55,105 nucleotides of DNA from UBA2283 sp041658955 (GCA_041658955.1 JBAZZE010000007.1:1-55105); one strand, 5' to 3'. Positions 34,384 through 42,064 are shown, counted from the first letter of the stretch. Numbers and translations are program-made. Notes: generated from the letters alone by a model not told the origin.

Positions 34384-37131
34384 TTATTGAAGTCCTGCAG
34401 CAACTTTTAGCGCGGTCCATAGCCGGAAAACATAGTCGGCTTGAGGCTCGTGCTGGTTCCAAGTTGCACAGGTTCGACCGTAGAAACAGTCAACGAACGA
34501 CTGACGGTCCAACTTCGTGTATAACCTCATTCCACCATATCCATTAGCACCGTCACCGATTAAGGCAGCAGCACCAATTGCTTGGATATTAGTATCATAC
34601 CGATAAGATGGATCCCCATAACCTGCAGGAGCGTATGATGTCCAGGTTCCAGGCATGAATTGCCAAGTTCCACAGGCACCTACTCCCGAGCAAACCGCCG
34701 AGTTGTAACTTGACGATTCACTATTTGCCACAGCCAACATCAACAACGCTAAGGAATCGTTCCCTTTGGCAGCGCTTATCGATGCATTGAGCACTTTTGG
34801 CTCAATATAAAACTGGTAACTATTCCCATTCCAGTAACGGATCGGGAATGTCGGGTAGCCATTTGCATCACAAGTGATGTTGGCAGGTCCCAAACCAGCT
34901 TCAATGGCGTTGAAATCACAGGACAAGTGCAGTTCTCCAGATGTTGCCGGAGGCTGTTGTTCTGCAATCCCAGGCATTTCAGGTAAGTTGGGTAGAACAG
35001 GAGTTGTGATCAGAGTCTCTCCTGATGGTGGGTTTGTTGTTACGGTGGGGTCACTAGCTTGAATGTATTTCGAACCATAGACGTATATCGCACCAACCAC
35101 AACAGCTGTAACTAGAGCTAGGGAGAAAAGTCGTTTTGAGAACGAGCTTAACAACATCCCTAAACCTAGAATAGCCGCCACGATCGTCGCAATGTCGAGG
35201 TTTTGCCTCAACTTATACGCGCCCATAGCCCATTCACCCAGCTTCTGACCTGGAGAAGTAATTCCCCAGCCCCATTGGTTGGCAATCTCAACAACCTTAT
35301 CAAGGTCAGCTGTCCACGCTTGGACCGAAGCTGAATCTGACTCGATGTTGATAAAAACAGGTCGTACTTGCCACCAATATAAGCCCGCAGTTACCAGTAA
35401 GATTAGACCAATGATGACTAGGAAGCAGCCAGCTTTCTTTTGCGGCCTCTCCTTGTACACCACGATCGTCGTGCCTGGCGCTGCTTTCGGATCCCGAGCC
35501 TGTTTATGCTTTCGCACAACCGACCTGACCCAGTCAAAAACCAGCGCAACCACAAAAAGAACGAACACCTTAGCCGGGATTAAGAACCATCCATCTTTCA
35601 GGAATTTTTCCCAACCAAGTCGAGCCTGAAGAGTCGCCGCTGCTGGAAGTCCAATAACAATCAAGACCAGGAAAAAGAAAAATCCTGCTGTCCCGATTCT
35701 ATAGCCTTCCTTCAGCACTAACTTCCAAACTGGAGCCGGTGCATTTCGCCTTTCAGCTAATACCCGTGCTTTGTTCTGCCTTCGTTCTTCTCGTGCACTT
35801 ATCTTCTCCACGATCCACATCCCTGCCTTCACCTGATTCTCCGATGAGGAAAACCAAATAAACACAAAAATTAGGATCAAACCTAGTATCACCAGTATCG
35901 ACAACGACGGAATTACTACTTCTGGTTTCAGAAGTACTGTCGGATCAAACGCTGGTTTGCCAGATTCAGGAGAAGCACTGCTTTGCGGGGCCAATCCGGT
36001 CGTCACACTACTTCCATCCCATCGAGTTACCACCACAGGTAGACTGAGTGGATTCCTAAATGTTGATGGCGTGTAGCTGCATGATTCACTTTCTTCGTAC
36101 ATGAAATGCAGATGGGGTTGTGCCACACCGTTTGCGAAGCCTTCTTTTTGGAAGACATACGATGTTGCTAATACTTGCCCCTTATTGACTACCTGACCAA
36201 CCTCAACTTGCGGCCATCTGTTGTGACCATAGACTGTGGAAACGGGTTTACCGTTGCCATCCCATCCATGGAATATGCAGACCGTCAAGTTTTGTAACTC
36301 CATTCCCCCGTCCTCAACCATCGTCACGATTCCATCGCCCGCTGCCAGAATATCCGCAGTTGGTTTTGTACCCGTGCCGATGTCAATCCCAGAGTGGTTT
36401 GCTTCGTAAGAGGGATCCCCGAAATCGACAGTTATTGGCTGTCCAGGAACGGGAAATTGCCAATTGCTCGGCCATCCTCTTTCATCATAAGTCACCACCT
36501 CAGGAGTTGGTGCTACAACCACAGGCGTCGGATCAGTTACTACAGTTTGAGCTGCAGGCTGTGTCCCATTTTCCACCCAGATTGTTAACACGTGATCGAC
36601 TAAAGTCCACCGGATTGTCGCGTCTTCACTACCAGGGTTTGTCAACAACAGGTCTTGATCGTACGTCCCATTGTTGTTCTGATATATGCTGTTCGCATAG
36701 TGATCGTTCGCGGGTAAAACCGGTATCGGAGCATGACCATCAACGCTGCCTGCGTCTTTTAAACCGTTCAACTCAGCGACGTAATGGACGAGATCCGCCA
36801 CATCACAAACACCAAGAGCCGGCATCAAAGAACCATCAGCTTTTGATAAAGTATGATAGTCACTTCCACCAAGATTACCGATTTGAGCTCCGAAACTTTG
36901 AGGGGCACCACCTGCTGGAATCGTCCAGGAGTTTGTACCTTGTCCAAGTTGCGAGAACCCATGTTCAATATTCTCGGTGTATAGAGCTCCATAATAGTCA
37001 ACTCGTGTTACGCACTTCCCGCTAGCATCACACTGTATAAGCTGTGCTGCTTTAGCAGGTCCAACGAACAACGACATTTGACCAAGGAGGACAACGAACA
37101 CCACCATGGCCTGAATCAATTTCTTTGCCAT
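34384..37131 (-). CDS. Peptidoglycan-remodelling fusion: M23 endopeptidase + membrane region + lytic transglycosylase-like domain
   Basis: 915 residues. A signal peptide ends near AKAAQ (about residue 29). A beta-rich region reaches residue 210. An M23 domain (about 225-355) shows HSGIDIG and HLHF, the zinc ligands. Six membrane helices lie between about 405 and 690. A C-terminal SLT-like domain (about 800-915) has ANSESS with the likely catalytic Glu and the GTWQFMPGTW motif of lysozyme-like transglycosylases. Together these would cut both the peptide and glycan parts of the wall, as conjugation hydrolases of Gram-positive elements do with other domain pairs. A Shine-Dalgarno AAAGGAGG and a 250-base structured leader precede it. 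One 60-base row counts to 52% G+C. Confidence 0.82.
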   Translation of the reverse strand: MAKKLIQAMVVFVVLLGQMSLFVGPAKAAQLIQCDASGKCVTRVDYYGALYTENIEHGFSQLGQGTNSWTIPAGGAPQSFGAQIGNLGGSDYHTLSKADGSLMPALGVCDVADLVHYVAELNGLKDAGSVDGHAPIPVLPANDHYANSIYQNNNGTYDQDLLLTNPGSEDATIRWTLVDHVLTIWVENGTQPAAQTVVTDPTPVVVAPTPEVVTYDERGWPSNWQFPVPGQPITVDFGDPSYEANHSGIDIGTGTKPTADILAAGDGIVTMVEDGGMELQNLTVCIFHGWDGNGKPVSTVYGHNRWPQVEVGQVVNKGQVLATSYVFQKEGFANGVAQPHLHFMYEESESCSYTPSTFRNPLSLPVVVTRWDGSSVTTGLAPQSSASPESGKPAFDPTVLLKPEVVIPSLSILVILGLILIFVFIWFSSSENQVKAGMWIVEKISAREERRQNKARVLAERRNAPAPVWKLVLKEGYRIGTAGFFFFLVLIVIGLPAAATLQARLGWEKFLKDGWFLIPAKVFVLFVVALVFDWVRSVVRKHKQARDPKAAPGTTIVVYKERPQKKAGCFLVIIGLILLVTAGLYWWQVRPVFINIESDSASVQAWTADLDKVVEIANQWGWGITSPGQKLGEWAMGAYKLRQNLDIATIVAAILGLGMLLSSFSKRLFSLALVTAVVVGAIYVYGSKYIQASDPTVTTNPPSGETLITTPVLPNLPEMPGIAEQQPPATSGELHLSCDFNAIEAGLGPANITCDANGYPTFPIRYWNGNSYQFYIEPKVLNASISAAKGNDSLALLMLAVANSESSSYNSAVCSGVGACGTWQFMPGTWTSYAPAGYGDPSYRYDTNIQAIGAAALIGDGANGYGGMRLYTKLDRQSFVDCFYGRTCATWNQHEPQADYVFRLWTALKVAAGLQ

Positions 37132-37158
37132 GGGGCAGATCCTCCTTTCCTAGAGTTT

Positions 37159-37221
37159 AGATTTTGAAACGATTCATTCAAAACAGTAATTCACTGCTCT
37201 CAATGAATCGTTCCAAAATCT
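37159..37221 (-). promoter_or_regulatory. Large leader hairpin of unit 2
   Basis: Arms of 20 bases (37159-37178 and 37202-37221) beginning AGATTTTG are complementary except for one position. A small inner stem CAGT / ACTG (37184-37196) is nested. It lies between the boxA-like site and the Shine-Dalgarno, as in unit 1. It belongs to the 314-base gene-free stretch 37132-37445, which holds only leader elements and the promoter. Confidence 0.75.
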
Positions 37222-37237
37222 TTATTTTTGCTTATGC

Positions 37238-37248
37238 TGTTAAGGTGC
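37238..37248 (-). promoter_or_regulatory. boxA-like antitermination motif, unit 2
   Basis: Reads GCACCTTAACA on the minus strand, fitting GYWCNTTAACA shared with the other two units. The long-range arm GCATAAGC follows without a gap. Confidence 0.45.
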
Positions 37249-37295
37249 TTCTATTCGCAAAGTCATATTTTCATATAATTTGCTCAATAGAAACC

Positions 37296-37338
37296 AAAAA
37301 AGCCCTCAAATTACGCCAAAAACTGGCATGAATTTAGG
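37296..37338 (-). terminator. Nested terminator-like hairpin in the leader of unit 2 (possible attenuator)
   Basis: Minus strand: CCTAAATT pairs with AATTTGAGG with one bulged G. The loop holds a second stem, GCCA / TGGC, and six T follow at plus 37296-37301. It lies about 50 bases after the predicted transcription start and before boxA, so it could abort transcription unless antiterminated. Confidence 0.55.
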
Positions 37339-37390
37339 ACTCTGTGATGTACTACTTTGTAGCGCTTTGCCACATTTTGCAACATACGCG

Positions 37391-37419
37391 TTTATACACC
37401 GCCAATGCGTATTTGTCAA
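37391..37419 (-). promoter_or_regulatory. Near-consensus sigma-70 promoter of unit 2
   Basis: Minus strand: TTGACA (37414-37419), 17-base spacer, TATAAA (37391-37396). The predicted start is near 37384, giving a leader of about 250 bases to the ATG at 37131. Confidence 0.8.
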
Positions 37420-37445
37420 CAATAACAAATAATTATAAGACAAAA

Positions 37446-37700
37446 CTAATCTCTATCTATCCAACTTTGCCAAGCTGCCGGCGACGAAGCACCTTGTGTC
37501 GACTCAGTTTTTACCTTTCGGACTTCTGGCATATCTGCTAACTGTGTCAAAGTATATCCACCATGTTCCATCAACGAAGCGCATGAACTACACAATACTT
37601 TATTTCCTTGTCCCCTTCCTTTCAACTCAACCGTATAAGTGTGTACACCATAACTAGCACCACATTTTTTAGTAACACCTTCACAAGCGACTTTTCCCAT
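37446..37700 (-). CDS. Small zinc-ribbon-like protein
   Basis: 84 residues. Cys6, Cys13 and the pair C37SSC40 could bind one metal ion: a CEGV...KKCGASYG knuckle, then strands YTVELKGRG and KVLCSSCASLM. The C-terminus is polar. TATAAA on the minus strand ends 8 bases before the ATG, fitting a leaderless AT-rich gene. It lies between unit 3 and unit 2, and its last codons sit just ahead of the unit 2 promoter. It is one of six short Cys-rich proteins in this part of the window. Function unknown; nucleic-acid or protein binding is the usual role of such folds. Confidence 0.68.
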   Translation of the reverse strand: MGKVACEGVTKKCGASYGVHTYTVELKGRGQGNKVLCSSCASLMEHGGYTLTQLADMPEVRKVKTESTQGASSPAAWQSWIDRD

Positions 37701-37832
37701 GTTTCAGTTTTATACCACCAAATTATGCGAATTACACTAGTTATATATGTGTGGCTGATCCAATTATGTCCGTCAAAAAAACTAACTTAGGGGAGTTGAA
37801 AATAAAAACTATTCAATCTGCATCATATTTGG

Positions 37833-37917
37833 TCGCCGACTACGGCGATTTGTTGAGTTTCCTATGGATTCAGAGGTAGGGCGATTGCCCCACCTCTGAA
37901 CTTTTTACTCACATAGG
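37833..37917 (-). repeat. Trailer hairpins of unit 3
   Basis: TCGCCG / CGGCGA (37833-37848), and a nested structure: outer CCTATG / CATAGG (37861-37866, 37912-37917) and inner TTCAGAGGT-A-GGGC / GCCC-C-ACCTCTGAA (37869-37900). The inner stem is followed by five T on the plus strand only (37902-37906), so a terminator for leftward transcription is not implied. Confidence 0.65.
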
Positions 37918-37921
37918 ATCG

Positions 37922-38086
37922 TTAAGCAGTGGTCTCGTCGCGGCGAAGAGCCTTGGTGCGGCACGCTTTGCAGATCAGCCAGGTTTTGCTTTGTGATAGG
38001 CCAATCTTTGCAGCTTGTACCAAGGTCAAGAAGGCATGAACGAGATCGCTTTGACACTTGCAGTTGGGATTCGAACAAACTGGCAT
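37922..38086 (-). CDS. 54-residue Cys-rich (zinc-ribbon-like) protein
   Basis: Begins MPVCSNPNCKCQSDLVHAF and ends LRRDETTA. Cys4, Cys9, Cys11 and the pair C39KAC42 could hold a zinc ion. It starts 4 bases after the stop of the 144-residue protein in another frame. The CSNPNC knuckle repeats the CSNPKC near that protein's C-terminus, so it may derive from a duplicated ribbon or an old frameshift split. The GC-rich codons match the upstream gene. Function unknown. Confidence 0.65.
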   Translation of the reverse strand: MPVCSNPNCKCQSDLVHAFLTLVQAAKIGLSQSKTWLICKACRTKALRRDETTA

Positions 38087-38090
38087 GGAG

Positions 38091-38525
38091 CTACCCGTAC
38101 TTCGCGTATCGGCACTTCGGATTGGAGCATTTCCAGCCGCGGGGGTAATCCGATGCTTTCAGCTTGTCTCCGTCGCCATCAGGACAGCGCTTCTTTGCCA
38201 TTTGCGGAGCAAACTGCGGGCTGATCGAGGTCAACATAACCAGCGAAGACGGCGGCGCGGGAGCAAAAACTAACTCCATCGTTGGCATGAACAAGGACGA
38301 AACGGCATCTTCCGTATCACCGATATCCTTTTTCTGACACCGACTGCACAGACCAATCTTCTTCTCCTGAGCAGACAGACGACGACCGCAGCCTCCGCCG
38401 CAGAAGTCCTCATCGTTATCGGTTCCACCACCAGACATGCAGGGGTGGCTGACAGACAACACCGACGCAATTTTCAGCATCGGGTCTACAAACGTTCCTT
38501 GTGAACTGCTTGAGTTCGATTTCAT
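38091..38525 (-). CDS. 144-residue double zinc-ribbon-like protein (unit 3)
   Basis: A Ser-rich N-terminus, then C42GGGC46 and C60SRC63 forming a first ribbon, a hydrophobic middle (SSLFMPTMELVFAPAPPSSLVML), and a second knuckle with Cys114, Cys133 and Cys138 (WKCSNPKC). No signal peptide. A Shine-Dalgarno AGGAG lies 12 bases before the ATG. One 60-base row of the gene counts to 62% G+C, the highest I counted in the window, against about 35% for its AT-rich neighbours. Together with base use, the long structured leader groups it with units 1 and 2. Function unknown; the ribbons suggest nucleic-acid or protein binding. Confidence 0.68.
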   Translation of the reverse strand: MKSNSSSSQGTFVDPMLKIASVLSVSHPCMSGGGTDNDEDFCGGGCGRRLSAQEKKIGLCSRCQKKDIGDTEDAVSSLFMPTMELVFAPAPPSSLVMLTSISPQFAPQMAKKRCPDGDGDKLKASDYPRGWKCSNPKCRYAKYG

Positions 38526-38667
38526 TCTGTTTCTAAGCTCCTATTTCGACATGATGTTTTGACTTTGACTTTACAACGATGCACTTACTCATTTCCCTTA
38601 CTTACTTAATTTCCTTCAATAACGCACCTCCGACATGATTTTTATTCACTCAACTTACACTACCTCA

Positions 38668-38890
38668 GAGTGAAATTGAATTAACCCGCCACTATTGACG
38701 AACTAGTTCAATTTCACTCATGGGTAATTTCCAAATACCCCGATTTCTCGGGAATATCTTTAATTAATTTTCTTAAAAATATTGATGCAGATTGTTAACG
38801 TGCCCGGCAAAAAGCCGGAATCGACACTAACAGTCCGCATTCTCTGTTTCCGTACCGCAACGGTACGTCGCGGTCTGCTGTTTCGAATGC
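38668..38890 (-). ncRNA. Structured leader or RNA element of unit 3
   Basis: In the 464-base gene-free stretch 38526-38989, the minus strand can fold into a series of stems. GCATTC / GAATGC (38838-38890) encloses CGTACCG / CGGTACG (38851-38867). CCGGC / GCCGG is at 38804-38818, the boxA-like GCACGTTAACA at 38793-38803, CCCGA / TCGGG at 38738-38751, and a perfect 13-base pair GAGTGAAATTGAA / TTCAATTTCACTC at 38668-38719. A promoter is not clear. It is probably the 5' leader of the 38525 gene; an independent small RNA or an unknown riboswitch is possible. No known RNA family recognised. Confidence 0.5.
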
Positions 38891-38989
38891 GCAAATAATA
38901 TCATATTCTCCACGCAAAATACACAATTAATATACCTGTAATATATTTCACTAGGTCTAAACTACCACCAGTTTAGTATTAGTAACTGT

Positions 38990-39427
38990 TTATTTTTTTA
39001 TTTGTTTTCTTAAAATTAAATAAGGACTACTCGAATCCGATCCCCCACCCCCCAAATTTTCCATTAACTTATTTACCAATCTTGATCCGGTGCCATCACC
39101 ACTCTGAACTAGCGGCGGAGCACTTTCCATTTCCTTTTTATCTCTTCGAGCCAACATCGCTGACGCGTCAGTAATTGTTACCCATTCTCCCCCATCCTTC
39201 CGTCTTTGTTGCGACAAATGTGTGTGACAAAGTCTCATCTTAGGCAAACTAGCCAACTCAGGTCGAAGCGCCGACAATCTCGACGCCTCCCCCCTTTCCC
39301 CGGTCAAGTTCACACAAATATCTGCTCTATTTATTACTGGTTCCCCCACTCCACTTGAACTAGTAGCCGCCAACGTTTCACAAACCTCGCACCATATCTC
39401 ATTTCCCCCACTTCTAATAACTGCCAT
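38990..39427 (-). CDS. 145-residue Cys/His-containing hypothetical protein
   Basis: MAVIRSGGNEIWCEVCETLA carries C13-x2-C16; Cys38, Cys67 and His70 follow, so a treble-clef or ribbon-like zinc site is possible. The C-terminal third is polar and Gly/Ser-rich (GGGGSDSSSPY) and ends with a basic tail. TAGGAT lies 6 bases before the ATG on the minus strand, like other leaderless genes here. AT-rich codon use (one row 37% G+C). No family recognised. It stands between unit 3's leader and the divergent TraG-like ATPase. Confidence 0.6.
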   Translation of the reverse strand: MAVIRSGGNEIWCEVCETLAATSSSGVGEPVINRADICVNLTGERGEASRLSALRPELASLPKMRLCHTHLSQQRRKDGGEWVTITDASAMLARRDKKEMESAPPLVQSGDGTGSRLVNKLMENLGGGGSDSSSPYLILRKQIKK

Positions 39428-39590
39428 TGCCTCATCCTAGGTTAACTTTGAAATAATTTAAATACCTATAATCTTTCTAGATTTCTGAATATAATCAAAA
39501 TAACCGACCAAAATTTAAATTCGAAAACGTAGACGCTATTCCTTGGCAATCAATTCATAACTCTTTTCGCCTAACTGTTATACTAATTTT

Positions 39591-41762
39591 ATGCCCGACA
39601 ATGCTGTTTCGTCTTTTAAATTGATGGAAATTCGTCTTCCCCAAGATAATGAGACTACTCTCGAGTCGATGTCCTCACTACTCTCAAATTTCACCCAATA
39701 TACCAAACTTTCTTTTTGGGACAAATTAACTGGCAAAAAACCGACAATTGCCTCTCTTGAGGTAGCCCTTTTTGATTCTCAAGTCCACTTTCTAATTGCC
39801 ACTCCCACCGAGTCAGCTGATTTTTTCCGTTCTCAAATCTTGGCCCAATACCCTTACGCCGTCATCAAAGAACCTGACGACTATCTTCTTAAATACGTCC
39901 AATCTACTTCTGAACCTATTAGTTTTTCCCAACTCGCTCTCGCCCGACCTTATTCCTATCCTTTAAAAACTGCCAAAGATTTCAAAGATACCGACCCACT
40001 AAGTTCAGTACTCGCTCCACTTTCCCGGTCCCTCAACCCGAAAGACTTTTTTCTCTACCAAATATTAATAGGTAATGCTCCCAAAAATTGGCAAGGAAGT
40101 ATCATTTCTATTATCCAAAACGGAATCCTAGTCGATAAAGAAAAAGGCTTCCGCCAAGCTCACCCCGACAAAATGGTGTTTGAAACCAAAATTCAATTCC
40201 CCGGACTTCTGGCCCAAGTCAATCTTTTAAGTAATAATCATGGCTTAATTGCTTCTGTCTCCTCCTCTTTTGGAATTTATACCAGTCCCCGAGGCAACTT
40301 TATTAGAGGTATCTCCCCCGGATTTTTTACTAAGAAAAAAATCCTCAAATCTATTTACAACCGGGAAATCAATATCAATACCCAAGTTCTAAATACTGAA
40401 GAGATGTCAGTCCTATGGCATTTTCCCAACAACCTCACCAAACTACCCAACATCGCCTGGGGTAAAAAACTCTATGCTGATCCTCCAGAGAATCTACCAG
40501 TCGCTGATGGCGCCACCGAAGAACAAAAACAAGCTACCACCTATTTTGCCAAAGCTGAATTCCGCAACAAAGACTCTATTTTTGGTATCAAAGAAGGTGA
40601 AGATCGCCGCCGACACACTTACATCATTGGAAAATCCGGTACTGGAAAAACTACCCTAATAGCCAACATGGCCATCGATGACATTCGCAAAGGTCGAGGT
40701 GTGGCCATTATCGATCCCCACGGCGATCTTTGTAGCACCATTCTTGACTACATTCCCTCTAATCGGGTAAACGATTGTTGCTATTTCAATCCTGCCGATC
40801 CGGAATATGTTTACCCTCTTAATGTTCTTGAAGCCCAAAACGACTCCCAAAAAGAATTAGTAGCCTCAGGAGTTATCTCGATTTTCAAAAAACTTTATGG
40901 TCAAGTCTCCTGGGGTCCCCGCCTTGAGCATATTTTACGCAATGCTGTTCTCACCTTAGTCAATACTCCGGGAAGTGACATGACCCACATCGTCGAAATT
41001 TTGACTCACAAAGCTTATCGTCAAAAAGTTGTCTCTGGGCTCCAAAACCAAACACTTAAGAATTTCTGGATAAACGAGTTTGACAAAATGGACGATAAAT
41101 TCCAGAACGAGGCCATCGCCCCTATTTTAAACAAAGTCGGCCAGTTTATAGCTTCGACCAACATTAGAAATACCATCGCTCACCCCAAATCAAAGATCAA
41201 TATTCAAGACATCATGGATCAAAAGAAAATTTTGATTGCCGATCTTTCCACTGGTAAGCTAGGAGAAGACAACTCCGCTCTATTAGGAGCCATGCTTATC
41301 ACCCAAATTCAGCTATCAGCCATGAACCGGGTCTTTCAAGCCCAAGCCGAACGTTCCGACTTCTATCTCTATGTCGACGAGTTTCAAAACTTTGCCACCG
41401 AAGCCTTTATTAAGATTCTTTCCGAAGCTAGAAAGTTCAAATTGAACCTAATTATTGCCAATCAGTATATGAGCCAACTTGACCGGACTATTCAGGATGC
41501 CATTTTTGGAAATGTCGGTTCTATGCTCTCTTTTGTAGTTGGTAACCAAGATGCCTACATTCTCCAGAAAGAATTTGGTGCCAAATTCCCGGCCGACGAC
41601 TTAGTTAAGATCGGTAAGTACCAAATGATCTGCAAACTTAGCATCGATTCCGAGACCACCCAACCCTTTTACGCCACGTCACTGCCACCACTTGATTGTA
41701 AAAACCAACAACGCGAAAAACTAATTAGAATTTCCCAAGAACGTTGGGGCAAAAAAAAATAA
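39591..41762 (+). CDS. TraG/VirD4-like (DUF87-type) hexameric ATPase
   Basis: 723 residues. The N-terminal ~330 residues are an alpha/beta region of unknown role. Walker A GKSGTGKTT is near residue 347, followed by IIDPHGDL; Walker B is in YLYVDEFQNF near 592; and LIIANQYMSQL is the arginine/sensor region typical of type IV coupling proteins (TraM-recognition-like segment ATEAFIKILSEARKF). No N-terminal membrane helices, unlike classical VirD4. Family knowledge: such ATPases pump DNA or protein through type IV secretion or conjugation systems. TATACT at 39579-39584 ends 6 bases before the ATG (leaderless). It heads a plus-strand run of small genes. Confidence 0.85.
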   Translation: MPDNAVSSFKLMEIRLPQDNETTLESMSSLLSNFTQYTKLSFWDKLTGKKPTIASLEVALFDSQVHFLIATPTESADFFRSQILAQYPYAVIKEPDDYLLKYVQSTSEPISFSQLALARPYSYPLKTAKDFKDTDPLSSVLAPLSRSLNPKDFFLYQILIGNAPKNWQGSIISIIQNGILVDKEKGFRQAHPDKMVFETKIQFPGLLAQVNLLSNNHGLIASVSSSFGIYTSPRGNFIRGISPGFFTKKKILKSIYNREININTQVLNTEEMSVLWHFPNNLTKLPNIAWGKKLYADPPENLPVADGATEEQKQATTYFAKAEFRNKDSIFGIKEGEDRRRHTYIIGKSGTGKTTLIANMAIDDIRKGRGVAIIDPHGDLCSTILDYIPSNRVNDCCYFNPADPEYVYPLNVLEAQNDSQKELVASGVISIFKKLYGQVSWGPRLEHILRNAVLTLVNTPGSDMTHIVEILTHKAYRQKVVSGLQNQTLKNFWINEFDKMDDKFQNEAIAPILNKVGQFIASTNIRNTIAHPKSKINIQDIMDQKKILIADLSTGKLGEDNSALLGAMLITQIQLSAMNRVFQAQAERSDFYLYVDEFQNFATEAFIKILSEARKFKLNLIIANQYMSQLDRTIQDAIFGNVGSMLSFVVGNQDAYILQKEFGAKFPADDLVKIGKYQMICKLSIDSETTQPFYATSLPPLDCKNQQREKLIRISQERWGKKK

Positions 41763-42037
41763 TGGGCAAAAACGGTGAACCTCCAATTCTTAATGTCGAA
41801 GCTATTATCAGAGATTCTGATGCCATTGTCGCTGCTGCCGAACCTAAAAAAATCATGGCTGATCCACTTAATCCGAACGGAGTATTTCAAAAACCAGAAC
41901 CAGACTTAGGTGATATAAAGAAAAAAATTGCCGATCAAGAAGCTGAGCGTGAAGCTAGGATAATTGAAAGACAAGCAACAGTTAGAGCCAATGCTAAAAA
42001 GAACTCTCCTTTGCCCAACATGGTCGATGTCGGTTAA
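41762..42037 (+). CDS. 91-residue helical protein
   Basis: MGKNGEPPILNVEAIIRD..., Asp/Ala-rich, with a charged helix near the C-terminus (IKKKIADQEAEREARIIERQA) likely to form a coiled coil. The ATG shares one base with the ATPase stop (TAATG), so the two are translationally coupled. The upstream in-frame ATG at 41744 lies inside the ATPase and is not needed. No family recognised; perhaps an adaptor of the ATPase. Confidence 0.6.
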   Translation: MGKNGEPPILNVEAIIRDSDAIVAAAEPKKIMADPLNPNGVFQKPEPDLGDIKKKIADQEAEREARIIERQATVRANAKKNSPLPNMVDVG

Positions 42038-42064
42038 TTCTCTTTGTTAGTTTAAATTTGCCCC

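Larger units (their letters stand above)
33769..37237. repeat. Inverted-repeat arms enclosing unit 2 (leader/trailer complementarity)
   Basis: GCATAAGCAAAA at 33769-33780 and its exact reverse complement at 37226-37237 bracket the genes 33837-34205 and 34384-37131. In the minus-strand transcript the right copy directly follows the boxA-like motif (37238-37248), and the left copy is in the trailer. The layout is the same as in units 1 and 3, although the arm sequences differ. Twelve bases alone could be chance; the equal placement is what makes it notable. Confidence 0.6.
37814..38794. repeat. Inverted-repeat arms enclosing unit 3 (leader/trailer complementarity)
   Basis: CAATCTGCATCA at 37814-37825 and its exact reverse complement at 38783-38794. 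With one bulged A the pairing extends through a further TATTT. The right arm overlaps the boxA-like motif (38793-38803) in the leader of the 38525-37922 genes; the left arm lies in their trailer. This is the third example of the layout. Confidence 0.65.

Noticed and set aside
36360..37025. 221-residue plus-strand frame
   Set aside because: Antisense to the M23/SLT-like gene, with no SD, promoter or recognisable domain; its composition reflects the codons of the real gene.
38060..38085. tRNA T-arm-like GGGATTCGAAC
   Set aside because: The minus strand reads VCSNPNC coding for the 54-residue Cys-rich protein, and no cloverleaf or acceptor stem can be built around it.
38058..38273. Plus-strand frames opposite the zinc-ribbon genes
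   Set aside because: No start signal and no pattern; the minus strand has SD and Cys motifs.
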